Shown here: positions 39,887-48,539 of the stretch, one piece after another
How the letters are laid out: each line of letters begins with the position of its first letter
How positions within the stretch are numbered: position 1 is the stretch's first letter
NCBI RefSeq assembly: GCF_036186745.1
Contig: NZ_CP108086.1
Coordinates: forward strand, 372,001 to 436,000
Direction of reading: 5' to 3'
DNA length: 64,000 nucleotides
Source: Microbispora hainanensis
GTDB lineage: Bacteria; Actinomycetota; Actinomycetes; Streptosporangiales; Streptosporangiaceae
Translations under genes and position numbers: made by a program
The notes under the pieces: generated by a model
Databases searched by the model: none
The model's input: only the letters and a program-made list of their open reading frames with translations
What the model was told of the DNA's origin: nothing

Positions 39887-40540
39887 TCAGATGCCGACGG
39901 GTTCTCTCTTCCCGGACTGGGCGATCCCGTTCACGACGAGCCACACGTTCGTGGAGGGATTGCGCCCTTTCCGGTTAGGTGCCGAGTGATCGGGATCGGC
40001 CGATTTCGCACGGCGTTCGGCTCGAAGATAGTCGTGGTAGGGAAATGTCGCAGAGAGATGCTTGTCGTAGTTCGGCAGTTTCGTCGCGAGCTTCCGCTGG
40101 ATCTCTTTGGCGGTCAGAGCGGCCGGACAATCCTGATAGTGCCACAGCAGCCAGATCTCGAAGCAGGGGCGGGAGATGACCAGATTGATCCCATCATCTC
40201 GCGCCACGCGGATCGCCTCATCCAGAGAGGCGTGATCGTCGACGTCCACCACCGCCCATGTCTCGTCATAGGCGAGGAAGGCGTCCCGGTGCCGCCGCGC
40301 GGCGGAACGGGCCTTGTCCCGACGCCGGATCGCCTCCCTCACGACGCTCAGCGGATCCTTGCCGCAGCCGTCGACGTCGCAGTGGCCGACCTCTACGGGG
40401 ACTGCTCGAAAGTGGTCTTTCACCCCGTTGAAGTATTGGACCTCGGTGACGACGCCCTCGCATATGACGAGGATGCGCTTCTTCGGATCTCTTTTCGCTG
40501 AAGGCCGTTCCAAGCGTGGGGGGCTACGCCGAGGGCTCAT
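39887..40540 (-). CDS. RloB-family protein (AbiLii-like)
   Basis: 217 aa. RloB pattern: RILVICEGVVTEVQYFNGVK near the N-terminus, ETWAVVDVDDH as a TOPRIM-like acidic motif, and SRPCFEIWLLWHYQDCPA. It overlaps the upstream ATPase gene by 17 bp. The pairing of RloB with an AAA ATPase matches the abortive-infection AbiL system and related phage-defence pairs. RloB is presumed to be a nuclease effector. Lower GC content than the surrounding genes suggests acquisition by transfer. Confidence 0.83.
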   Translation of the reverse strand: MSPRRSPPRLERPSAKRDPKKRILVICEGVVTEVQYFNGVKDHFRAVPVEVGHCDVDGCGKDPLSVVREAIRRRDKARSAARRHRDAFLAYDETWAVVDVDDHASLDEAIRVARDDGINLVISRPCFEIWLLWHYQDCPAALTAKEIQRKLATKLPNYDKHLSATFPYHDYLRAERRAKSADPDHSAPNRKGRNPSTNVWLVVNGIAQSGKREPVGI

Positions 40541-41834
40541 CCAGTCGGGGTTCCATTCCTCGGAAGATCTCGCGAACTTTGTCGAAGTTCAGGTACGGCA
40601 CAGCACCATATCGACCCTGGAGGTAACCACGCTCGATGTTCTCGTCGGTTCGTGGCCGGAAATCGGCGAGCGGGAAAAGGGATGTGGCACCGTTCGCGTC
40701 CTTCTCCGTGAACCAGACCTCGTCCCGGCCCAGGGTGTCGTCGGCGAGCATGGTGCCGAGCAGTGTCGTGTCGTGGGACGCGAACAGCAACTGCGCCCCG
40801 GTCCGGTTGATCTCGGGGTCCTGGAACATCCGGATCAAGGTCGAGGAGAGCACGGGGTGAAGGCTGGAGTCGATTTCGTCGACCACCAGCAGGTGTCCGG
40901 CCAGAAGCGTCACCAGGGTGTAGCCCAGCATCGACAGCCAGACTCGGGTGCCCGCACTCTCCTCTCTGATGTCCAGGGTGACGTCCGTCCCGGCCCGGCG
41001 TAGGCGGATCTCTTTTCCGAACTGCTCCTCGTCGGTGGCGAAGTCGCCGCCACTCTCCCGTACGGCCTCTCGCAGACGCCGGAAACTCGTGAGCACCTCG
41101 GGCGGTATCTCGCGACGCACCACCTCGGCCGACTCCAGGCCGAGATCGGCCAGCCGCAGGAGTTCGTTGACGTCCCTGGCCGCTCGGGGATGCTCGAGAA
41201 GCGACATGGTCGCCGAGAGCCGAGCCTGTTCGTCGAAGTGATCCTGCTCGGCGAAGTGGACCTTCTCCGCCAACGTCTCGTATAGGGCACCCAGCAACGG
41301 GTGGTTGTTGGAAGCCGCCGAGGAGAGGTAAAGGGCGTTCCCTCTGGTGAGCTTCGCGATCCGGGCGGTCTCTCCGCCGAGCGAACGACCGAACCTGTAG
41401 TCCTCGGGCCCGTTCCGCTCGAACAGCGTCCTGGGCCGCCCGGCCGGAAAGGAGTACAACCACTCGCCGCGGACGTTCTCGTCGTCGATCTCGAAGCCAT
41501 AGGAATACCGCACTCCCTCGTCGAGGAAGTCGACCTCATAGAAGGAGGGGGTTTTGCGGCCTGTCTCGTCGAGCAGGAACGGACGTCGCGGCACCCCTCC
41601 GCTCGGCGCCCACGTGGTATGCGAACTCTTCACCGCCCGGCTCATCCACCGCAGGGCGTCCAGCACGTTGGACTTGCCCGATGCGTTCGCACCGTAGATC
41701 CCCGCCGCTGACACGGTCCGAGGGATCACAGCACCCTTTCGCTTCTGTTCCCCCCGCCGTGGCGCGGCCACGAACGACAACGTCTGTTCATCGCGCAACG
41801 ACCGATGGTTGGCCACCCGGAAGCGCAGAAGCAT
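40524..41834 (-). CDS. AAA-family ATPase, defence-associated (AbiLi/RloA-like)
   Basis: 436 aa from ATG 41834 with GAAGAGGTG upstream. It is an AAA_15/AAA_21-type ABC-like ATPase: RFRVANHRSLRDEQTLSFV, Walker A GIYGANASGKSNVLDAL, Walker B HLLVVDEIDSSLHP, and an LLFASHDTTLLG switch. It is expected to gate the RloB effector encoded by the overlapping downstream gene. The operon is two genes long, and flanking DNA (41987-43000) is degraded, typical of defence hot spots. Confidence 0.85.
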   Translation of the reverse strand: MLLRFRVANHRSLRDEQTLSFVAAPRRGEQKRKGAVIPRTVSAAGIYGANASGKSNVLDALRWMSRAVKSSHTTWAPSGGVPRRPFLLDETGRKTPSFYEVDFLDEGVRYSYGFEIDDENVRGEWLYSFPAGRPRTLFERNGPEDYRFGRSLGGETARIAKLTRGNALYLSSAASNNHPLLGALYETLAEKVHFAEQDHFDEQARLSATMSLLEHPRAARDVNELLRLADLGLESAEVVRREIPPEVLTSFRRLREAVRESGGDFATDEEQFGKEIRLRRAGTDVTLDIREESAGTRVWLSMLGYTLVTLLAGHLLVVDEIDSSLHPVLSSTLIRMFQDPEINRTGAQLLFASHDTTLLGTMLADDTLGRDEVWFTEKDANGATSLFPLADFRPRTDENIERGYLQGRYGAVPYLNFDKVREIFRGMEPRLDEPSA

Positions 41835-41974
41835 AGTGATCACCTCTTCACTTGAGCGCAAGAACCATACAGTTTCAGAGCGATCTACGGAGAGATTCCC
41901 CCGAAACCGCGTTTCAATTGCGATCAAAGGTGCGTTTGCCTGCGAACGGCCTGAGGTCTGTCGGTCAAGATCGA

Positions 41975-41987
41975 TACAGTGCGCCGG
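41975..41987 (+). promoter_or_regulatory. -10-like TACAGT six nt before a GTG
   Basis: TACAGT at 41975-41980 ends six nucleotides before GTG 41987, the same arrangement as at 1776 and 13388, suggesting a leaderless transcript for the now broken gene. Confidence 0.35.
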
Positions 41988-42866
41988 TGATCAGATCGCG
42001 GCGTGTCGTGTGGCCGGCGCTCGTGAGCGTGCTTGTGCTGGGAGGGCTCGCCGGCGAGCCGGATCTCACGGTGCATTCGGTGCTGTGCATCTCCACATCG
42101 ATGGGCGCCGTCGCGTCGATGTCCTGCGGCGATCCCGAGTTCGAAGCCGAGATGAAGGCCAACGCCCTCACTCCCGAGGAGGCGAAGAGCATCGGGTGCC
42201 CGCCGGTGCAGTGGGACGACGAGGCGAAGCTCACCCCCGACATCCCGCAGGACCCCGGCTTCCCAAGCGACGAGCCCACCTACACCCCGCGTACGCCCGA
42301 TCCGGCGATCGCGGCGCGGGTGAACCAGGCGTGGGACCGCATCGAACGCTGGCTGGGCGCGCACGCCTCGGCCACGCTGCGGAAGCTCAAGTTCGGCGCC
42401 GACCCGCAGAACCTCGCCGGGTGGGAGGCGAACGACGGCCGCCGCCTGCCCGACGCCGACGGAGGAGCCGACCCCGGAGAAGCCGACGACCGAGGAGCTG
42501 CCGGTTCGTTGGGGTTCGGCCCCGCCCCCTTCTATGAGCTGATGCCCGCCAAGCAGATCCACAGCGAGTGGAAGATGCTCTGCTACATCGGCCCCGACGG
42601 GTATTGGCGGGACGGCCACCTGATCCCCCTTCGCCTACGCCATCGACGGCGGCAACCTCTTCATCGACACGCGTACGGGGAAGACGGGCGAGTTCTTCAA
42701 CGAGGACGGCCTCACCCTGGAGGGCGACGTCGTGTGGCCGTCCTATCTGGCGCTGCTGAAGGCGACCACGAGGTCGCTGGAGACCGGCAGGCCGATCCGC
42801 GGCTGGCGGCCGAAGGTCGTCAAGGGTGCGCTGGAGTGGGAGAGCACCCGGTCACGTGCCCGGTGA
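41987..42866 (+). pseudogene. SMI1/KNR4-like protein gene, frameshifted
   Basis: The start encodes a hydrophobic stretch (VVWPALVSVLVLGGLAG), then a segment with the SMI1/KNR4 look (AARVNQAWDRIERWLGAHAS and PFYELMPAKQIHSEWKMLCY). Near 42630 the frame changes: the family continuation (FAYAIDGGNLFIDTRTGKTG, PSYLALLKATTRSLETG) is read in another frame and stops at 42866. A Thr/Pro/Glu-rich piece near 42460-42510 is also out of frame. SMI1/KNR4 proteins are often immunity proteins to polymorphic toxins. Broken by at least one indel. Confidence 0.65.
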
Positions 42867-42984
42867 CGGTGAACGTGCCCGGGGCGGCGTACCGCTCGGG
42901 ATCGGTCGCGTCCCAGGTCACCGCCACCCGGCTGTCCTTCGAGCCGTCGTTGCAGGTGGCGGCGACGGTGCCGGGTCGCCTTGG
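42847..42984 (-). pseudogene. Fragment of a bacterial Ig-like (Big_4) domain
   Basis: The minus strand reads TVAATCNDGSKDSRVAVTWD followed by ATDPERYAAPGTFTVTGHV, the pattern of Big_4 domains appended to secreted glycoside hydrolases. Nothing else of such a gene is visible, and it overlaps the tail of the SMI1 pseudogene. It is a stray remnant; the next 70 bp to 43055 hold nothing recognisable. Confidence 0.6.
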
Positions 42985-43055
42985 CAGCACAAATCAGAGC
43001 GGCGCGGAGCGTGCGAAAAGGTTTTCGTGATCTCGGTTTTCGGGCGCGGCCCCGA

Positions 43056-43763
43056 TTACGGCAGCCTGCGCGCGATCCCGTCGAGGACGAAGTCGAGCCC
43101 GATCACGAAGCGTTCCTCCGGCGTGGGACCGGCCGGATGGGTGAGCCATTCCGTGAGGTGGGGCAGGCTTCCGTCGGCGGCGGCCAGGTCGCGCAGCGCC
43201 GCGATGGCGGCATAGAGCCGGGCGTCGTCGTCCAGGCCCTGATGCCGCTCCTGACGGGCCTCCTCGCTGTCCTGCAGCGCGCTGCCCAGGACGTGCCGAT
43301 CGAGCAGCGCCGCGTAGGTCATCGCGTCGCCGACGCTTGCGCCCTGCCGTACGAGGACGGTGAGCATGAACTCCAGCCGGCGCATCATGTGCGGGCCTGC
43401 CGGAGGGCGCGCGTGGACCAGCATGGCGAACCAGGGATGCCGCGACGTCATCCGCCGGGTTTCCAGGGCGAGTGTGCGCAGGTCGTCACGCCAGTCGCCG
43501 CCGGGCTCGGCGGGCAGCGGGATCTCGGCCGTGGCCGCGTCGAGCATGAGGTCGAACAGGCCCTCCTTGCTGTGCACGTGCCGATAGAGGGCCATCGGCG
43601 AGTAAGGCCCGAGCCGTGCGGCGACCGCCTTCATCGTCAGGCCGTCGAGCCCGGCCTCGTCGGCCACGCCGATCGCCGCCGCCACGACCTTCTCCCGGTC
43701 CAGCCCGCGCCTGCGCGGTTGTGGCCGGGTCCAGATCAGCGGGAACTCGTCCGTCTCTCCCAT
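43056..43763 (-). CDS. TetR/AcrR family regulator
   Basis: 235 aa. HTH at about 20-65 (RGLDREKVVAAAIGVADEAG, MKAVAARLGPYSPMALYRHV) and a TetR_C-type ligand domain. It is divergent from the glycoside hydrolase at 43820, and the gap is filled by a large inverted repeat (43765-43811). It probably represses both genes. Confidence 0.9.
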   Translation of the reverse strand: MGETDEFPLIWTRPQPRRRGLDREKVVAAAIGVADEAGLDGLTMKAVAARLGPYSPMALYRHVHSKEGLFDLMLDAATAEIPLPAEPGGDWRDDLRTLALETRRMTSRHPWFAMLVHARPPAGPHMMRRLEFMLTVLVRQGASVGDAMTYAALLDRHVLGSALQDSEEARQERHQGLDDDARLYAAIAALRDLAAADGSLPHLTEWLTHPAGPTPEERFVIGLDFVLDGIARRLP

Positions 43764-43764
43764 G

Positions 43765-43811
43765 CCGTAAGTTTACAACATACACTCTATGTGTACGTCA
43801 TAAACTTACGG
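43765..43811. promoter_or_regulatory. Nested inverted repeats, TetR operator of the glycoside hydrolase
   Basis: Outer arms CCGTAAGTTTA (43765-43775) and TAAACTTACGG (43801-43811) are perfect 11-bp inverted repeats. Inside lies TACAC-TCTAT-GTGTA (43781-43795), a second perfect repeat on the same centre. The right arm overlaps the CGGAGG ribosome-binding site of the hydrolase gene, so occupancy would block expression directly. Confidence 0.75.
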
Positions 43812-43819
43812 AGGCACCG

Positions 43820-45355
43820 ATGGCACAGGAGACGACCGACGCGTACGAACCCCAGGGGATCCGGCTGGGCGTGGTGAGGGGCGTCAGCTACGGCCTGTTC
43901 GGCCCGCCCGGCACGTTCATCCCCCAGGCCCGGTCGCTGGGGGCCGGGATCCTCCGGGCGTACGTCTACTGGAGCCAGGTCGAGCCCGAGCCGGGCCACT
44001 ACCGCTGGGACGTGGTCGACGCGCTGCTCGGCCAGCTCGACGGCGACGAGGAGGTCTGGATCACGCTGTGCTCCAGCTCCCCCTGGGCGACCCGGACGCC
44101 GACCGACTTCCTGCCGCCCTCCCCCGCGCTCGACCTGGACGCGTACGTCGAGTTCGTCCGCCGGGTGGTGCGGCGCTGCGCCGGGCGGGTGCACTACTGG
44201 CAGTGCGACAACGAGCCGAGCAACACCGACCTGCTGTGGGCGGGCACCGCCGACGAGTACGTCGCGCAGCTCAAGGTCATGTACGCCGCGGTCAAGGAGG
44301 CCGACCCCGCGGCCGCCGTGGTGCTCGGCGGGTGCGGCTACGACGTGCTCGGCGGGGAGCCGGGAAGCGAGCCGTGGCGCTTCTTCGAGCAGGTGCTGCG
44401 CGGCGGCCGGGACGCCTTCGACCTGTTCGACGTGCACCTTTACGGTGATGCCGCCGCGGTCCCCGCCCACATCGAGGCCGTACGGGAGCTGATGCGGGCG
44501 CACGGCTGTCTCCGGCCGGTGGTGGCGGGCGAGTACGCCGCGCCCGTGCCGTTCGAGTTCCCCGAAGCGCAGGCCGTGATGTACGAGGTGTTCGCCAAGG
44601 CGTTCGCCGACGCGGGCGGGCAGGTGCAGAGCACGAGCCAGCCAGCCGTGCAGAGCACGAGCCAGCCAGCCGTGCAGAGCACGAGAGAGCTGGCCGCGAG
44701 GGCGCGGCAGGACACCCCGGAGCGGCGGGCCATGGCCGCGTTGTACGCCCGGATGCCGCAGCTCCCGCCCCGGCTGCAGATGTTCATGGAGGGGTGCCCG
44801 CCCGAGCTGGAGGCCCGGCGACACCGGATCAACTGCCGCCAACTGGTCGCGTGCACCCTGCAGGCGCTCGCCGCCGGGGTCCGCCGCACCCTCCACTGGA
44901 ACCTCGCGCCCGAGGTGCCCGGCCCGGCCGATCCGCTGCAGATCATGCATCTGATGTTCGGCAAGCTCGCCATGCTCGGCTACCGGGACGGCGAGCTCGC
45001 CGTACGGCACCCGGCGGCGGACACCTTCGCCCTGCTCACGGCGCAGCTCGCGGACGCCCGGCGGGTGACCCGCGTCCCGTTCGCCGACGCGCCCGGCCTG
45101 TACGCGTTCGAGGTCGAGCGTGCCGGACAGGAGCCGCTGCTCGTGCTGTGGGACGGGCGGGGCGCGGTCGACGAGGAGGATCTGCCGCCCGTCGCCGTCT
45201 CCTGGCCCTGGCCGGCGTCCGCCGCGACCGCCGTGGACGCGTTCGGCGAGCCGCACCCCGTCGAGGTCCGCGACCGGCGGCTGTGCCTGGCCGTCTCCGG
45301 CACGCCGGTGTTCGTCAGCCCGATGAACCGGCCGCGATCTCACAACGCCCCCTGA
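43820..45355 (+). CDS. Clan GH-A-type glycoside hydrolase, cytosolic
   Basis: 511 aa from ATG 43820. It looks like a TIM-barrel retaining glycosidase (GH39/GH42-like): GAGILRAYVYWSQVEPEPGH, VHYWQCDNEPSNTD with the presumed acid/base Glu near residue 135, and VVAGEYAAPVPFEF with the presumed nucleophile Glu near 236. No signal peptide, so it acts on imported oligosaccharides or glycosides. A 24-bp tandem repeat encoding QSTSQPAV interrupts the middle. Family number and substrate cannot be fixed by eye. Confidence 0.75.
   Translation: MAQETTDAYEPQGIRLGVVRGVSYGLFGPPGTFIPQARSLGAGILRAYVYWSQVEPEPGHYRWDVVDALLGQLDGDEEVWITLCSSSPWATRTPTDFLPPSPALDLDAYVEFVRRVVRRCAGRVHYWQCDNEPSNTDLLWAGTADEYVAQLKVMYAAVKEADPAAAVVLGGCGYDVLGGEPGSEPWRFFEQVLRGGRDAFDLFDVHLYGDAAAVPAHIEAVRELMRAHGCLRPVVAGEYAAPVPFEFPEAQAVMYEVFAKAFADAGGQVQSTSQPAVQSTSQPAVQSTRELAARARQDTPERRAMAALYARMPQLPPRLQMFMEGCPPELEARRHRINCRQLVACTLQALAAGVRRTLHWNLAPEVPGPADPLQIMHLMFGKLAMLGYRDGELAVRHPAADTFALLTAQLADARRVTRVPFADAPGLYAFEVERAGQEPLLVLWDGRGAVDEEDLPPVAVSWPWPASAATAVDAFGEPHPVEVRDRRLCLAVSGTPVFVSPMNRPRSHNAP
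44624..44684 (+). repeat. 24-bp in-frame tandem repeat (2.5 copies)
   Basis: Two exact copies of a 24-nt unit encoding VQSTSQPA plus half a third, within the glycoside hydrolase gene. It is unlikely to belong to the conserved fold. Confidence 0.9.
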
Positions 45356-45482
45356 CCCCCGTGAACCACTTCTGTCACACAGCAGGATCAAGGTGATGTC
45401 GATCGCATAAAGGGATCTTGTCGGCAAACCGGCACGCATGGAGATTTGCGGGGGATTTCCACACCCCCTCTGGAGGCTCTCC

Positions 45483-47408
45483 GTGCTGTTACGAGCAGCC
45501 ATCGCCGCGGTCGCCGTGGCCGCGATCGGCGCGGTCCCGGCCCACGCGGCCACCGGTCCGGCCATCACCGTCGACAAGGGACGCACCCAACCGGTCTTCT
45601 CCTACGCCGACGCCATCCGCGAGCACGTCTACGTCGAGTCGAGCGTCGACAGCGACTCCGACGGCCGCCTCGACCGGGTCAGGGTCGACATCATCCGGCC
45701 CAGGGAGTCGGGCCCCGGGCTCAAGGTGCCGACGATCATCGACGAGAGCCCCTACTACGACAACTCCGGGCGCGGCAACGAGTCCGAGCGCAAGGTGTAC
45801 GACGCGGCGGGCGAGCCCGTGAAGTTCCCGCTGTTCTACGACAACTACTTCGTGCCGCGCGGATACGCCGTGCTCAACGTCGACATGGTCGGCACCACGA
45901 AGTCCGACGGCTGCCCGGACGTCGGCGGCAGGGCCGACGTGCTGGGCGGCAGGGCGGTCATCGACTGGCTGAACGGCCGCGCCCCCGCCTTCCACGACGA
46001 CGGCTCCCCCGCCGTGGCCGACTGGAGCACCGGCAAGGCCGGCATGATCGGCAAGTCGTACGACGGCACGCTGGCCAACGCGGTCGCGGCGACCGGGGTC
46101 GAGGGCCTGGAGACGATCGTCCCGATCTCCGCCATCAGCTCCTGGTACAAGTACCAGCGCTCCAACGGCGTCATCTACAACTTCAACTACATGTCGTACC
46201 TGTCCCGGGCCGTCGACACCGACCCGGCCGCCAAGTGCGCGGCCAAGCGGGCCCAGCTCGACGTCGACGCCGACGACACCACGGGCAACTACAACGGCTT
46301 CTGGGCCGAGCGCGACTACGTCGCCGGGTCGCTCGGCGACGCCTCGAAGGTGCACGCCAGCGTCTTCGTCGTGCATACGGTCAACGACCTGAACGTCAAG
46401 CCCGACAACTTCTCGGTGTGGTGGCAGGCGCTCGCCGAGCGGAACGTGCCGCGCAAGATCTGGGTCGGCCAGTATCAGCACGTGGACCCCTTCGACTTCG
46501 AAGGGCGCCGCGACCTGTGGGTCGACACGCTGCACCGGTGGTTCGACTACTGGCTGCTCGGCGTGAACAACGGGATCATGCGGGAGCCGCGCGCCGACGT
46601 GCAGGTCGGCCCGGCCGATTGGGTCACCCAGAGCGACTGGCCGACGCCTGCCGCCTCGACCCACTTCTTCCGTCCGTCCGCCGACGGTTCGCTGAACCTC
46701 AAGCCCGGCAAGAACGGCGAGACCGCGAGCTTCACCGACGTCCGCCAGTCGGAGGACGCGATGGTCGCCGATGTCGGCACGGCCAAGGCCGGACGGATCG
46801 CCTTCACCACCGGCGAGCTGCCGCGCGACCTGCGTATGTCGGGCACGCCCGAGGTGGACCTGCGGGTCTCGCTCGACACGCCGGCCTCGAACCTGACCGC
46901 GCTTCTCGTCGACTTCGGCGAGGACACCCGGGTCGACTGGCGCCGTGGACAGGGCATCACCACCCTCGCCGAAGAGGACTGCCACGGCGACAGCACCGCC
47001 GACGACGACGCCTGCTACAAGAAGGTCGCCACCAACCTGGCCACACGGCCGCTGGAGGTCGTGGCCCGCGGCTGGATCGACGCGCAGAACCGCGACTCGC
47101 TCTCCGAGTCCTCGCCGCTGACCCCCGGCACGTACGCGCAGGTCAAGTGGAAGACGCTGCCGCAGGAGTACGTCTTCAAGAAGGGCCACAGGATCGGGCT
47201 GGTGATCGCCGGCACCGACTCGAACTACAGCGGCGAGCGGGCCACCGGCACCACCGTCACCGTCGACCTGCACAAGAGCCGGGTGGAGATTCCGCTCGTG
47301 CTCGGCGTGGGCCACGCGCTGAACGGCGGCGACATTCCCAAGGACAAGGGCACCTGGCACGGTCCCCAGCAGATCGACCTGCCGGTGCCGGACAACAAGC
47401 TCTACTGA
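45483..47408 (+). CDS. Secreted CocE/NonD (S15, Xaa-Pro dipeptidyl-peptidase) family hydrolase
   Basis: 641 aa from GTG 45483, 7 nt after GGAGG; ATG 45438 would spoil the signal peptide. A signal peptide (LLRAAIAAVAVAAIGAVPAH) precedes the mature domain. Catalytic triad candidates: Ser in GMIGKSYDGTLANA, Asp in VVHTVNDLNVKPDN, His in GQYQHVDPFDFEG. The C-terminal jelly-roll domain (LDTPASNLTALLVDFGED, GHRIGLVIAG) is typical of S15 proteins. It probably cleaves Xaa-Pro dipeptides or acyl esters outside the cell. Confidence 0.9.
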   Translation: MLLRAAIAAVAVAAIGAVPAHAATGPAITVDKGRTQPVFSYADAIREHVYVESSVDSDSDGRLDRVRVDIIRPRESGPGLKVPTIIDESPYYDNSGRGNESERKVYDAAGEPVKFPLFYDNYFVPRGYAVLNVDMVGTTKSDGCPDVGGRADVLGGRAVIDWLNGRAPAFHDDGSPAVADWSTGKAGMIGKSYDGTLANAVAATGVEGLETIVPISAISSWYKYQRSNGVIYNFNYMSYLSRAVDTDPAAKCAAKRAQLDVDADDTTGNYNGFWAERDYVAGSLGDASKVHASVFVVHTVNDLNVKPDNFSVWWQALAERNVPRKIWVGQYQHVDPFDFEGRRDLWVDTLHRWFDYWLLGVNNGIMREPRADVQVGPADWVTQSDWPTPAASTHFFRPSADGSLNLKPGKNGETASFTDVRQSEDAMVADVGTAKAGRIAFTTGELPRDLRMSGTPEVDLRVSLDTPASNLTALLVDFGEDTRVDWRRGQGITTLAEEDCHGDSTADDDACYKKVATNLATRPLEVVARGWIDAQNRDSLSESSPLTPGTYAQVKWKTLPQEYVFKKGHRIGLVIAGTDSNYSGERATGTTVTVDLHKSRVEIPLVLGVGHALNGGDIPKDKGTWHGPQQIDLPVPDNKLY

Positions 47409-47428
47409 TCCCCTGACCGTCTGGTGAC

Positions 47429-47458
47429 GCGGCGCCGGGACCCCCGTCCCGGCGCCGC
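47429..47458. terminator. Strong bidirectional hairpin
   Basis: GCGGCGCCGGGAC and GTCCCGGCGCCGC are perfect 13-bp arms around CCCC, 20 bp after the S15 hydrolase stop and 59 bp past the 3' end of the convergent SDR gene. Confidence 0.8.
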
Positions 47459-47517
47459 CGTACGAGCGGGTTCAGCGTAGATCCAGCGTCATGCCGACGG
47501 GAAGCCAGGACGCGGGG

Positions 47518-48438
47518 TCAGAGATAGGTGACGCCGGTCAGGGACTCGGCGGTGGTCCAGAGGCGGCGGCCGACGCTCGGGTCGGCCGCCTCCGCGCTGG
47601 GGCGGACCTCCACGACCCGGCCGCGCGTCTCCCAGGGGCCGGACGGTCCGAAGAACTGACCGCCGCGTACGCCGGGGGCGGTGGCGGCGAAGAGCTGGGG
47701 CAGCGCCCCCCGCTCGGCGGGCTGCGTCACCAGCAGCCCGGCTCGGGCAATGATCCGGCCGAGCCGGCCGCGATGCTCCCAGGCCCGGGGAGTGAGATTG
47801 CTTCTGGACAGCCCGGGGTGGGCGAGGACGCTGACGACCGGTGAGCCCGCGGCGCGCAGGCGGCGGTCGAGTTCGAGGCCGAAGACGGTGGTGGCGAGCT
47901 TGGAGCGGCCGTACGCGCGGCTCGCGCCGAAGTCGCGCCGCGACATCAGGTCGTCGAAGTCGAGGTGGGCGTTCTTGTGGGTGATCGAGCTGAGGCCGAC
48001 CACCCGTGCCGCGTCCGCCCGGCCGAGGTTGCCGAGCAGCAGGCCGGTGAGGGCGAAGTGGCCCAGCATGTTGGTGCCGAGCTGGAGCTCGAACCCGTCG
48101 GCCGTCGTGCGGGCGGGGCCGAGGAGGACCACGCCCGCGTTGTTGACCAGCAGGTCGATCGCCGGGAAGTCCGCGGCGAGGTCCTTCGCGAACGCGTGCA
48201 CCGACGCGAGCGAGGCCAGGTCGAGCTCCCGCACCTCGATCTCGGCCCCGGGCGCGGAGCGCCGGATCGTCTCGGCCTCCCGCTCGCCCGCGGCGGTGTT
48301 GCGTACGGCCATCACGACGTGGGCGCCGTGCCGGGCGAGCTCGGTCGCGGTGACCAGGCCGAGCCCCGAGTTCGCGCCGGTGACGACGGCGACCCGGCCC
48401 TGCTGGCCGGGGATGTGACTGGCGTTCCATTCGCTCAT
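47518..48438 (-). CDS. Short-chain dehydrogenase/reductase
   Basis: 306 aa from ATG 48438. NAD(P)-binding VVTGANSGLGLVTATELARH, LLVNNAGVVLLGP, catalytic Ser in VVGLSSITHKN and Tyr/Lys in SRAYGRSKLATTVF. It resembles retinol-dehydrogenase/WWOX-like SDRs. Divergent from the XRE regulator at 48540, which probably controls it; this pairing is very common in actinomycetes. Confidence 0.92.
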   Translation of the reverse strand: MSEWNASHIPGQQGRVAVVTGANSGLGLVTATELARHGAHVVMAVRNTAAGEREAETIRRSAPGAEIEVRELDLASLASVHAFAKDLAADFPAIDLLVNNAGVVLLGPARTTADGFELQLGTNMLGHFALTGLLLGNLGRADAARVVGLSSITHKNAHLDFDDLMSRRDFGASRAYGRSKLATTVFGLELDRRLRAAGSPVVSVLAHPGLSRSNLTPRAWEHRGRLGRIIARAGLLVTQPAERGALPQLFAATAPGVRGGQFFGPSGPWETRGRVVEVRPSAEAADPSVGRRLWTTAESLTGVTYL

Positions 48439-48539
48439 GGCGGCGACGCTAGGACGGGATCGCCGGGGTTCGGTCGTACGCGGGTGCCTGGGAACCACAG
48501 ACCTACCTTGGGCGCGGACCACGGCGGCAGACTGTCGGC

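Noticed and set aside
44624..44684. Repeat region in the glycoside hydrolase as evidence of gene fusion
   Set aside because: The frame is continuous and barrel motifs continue on both sides; a local slippage expansion explains it.
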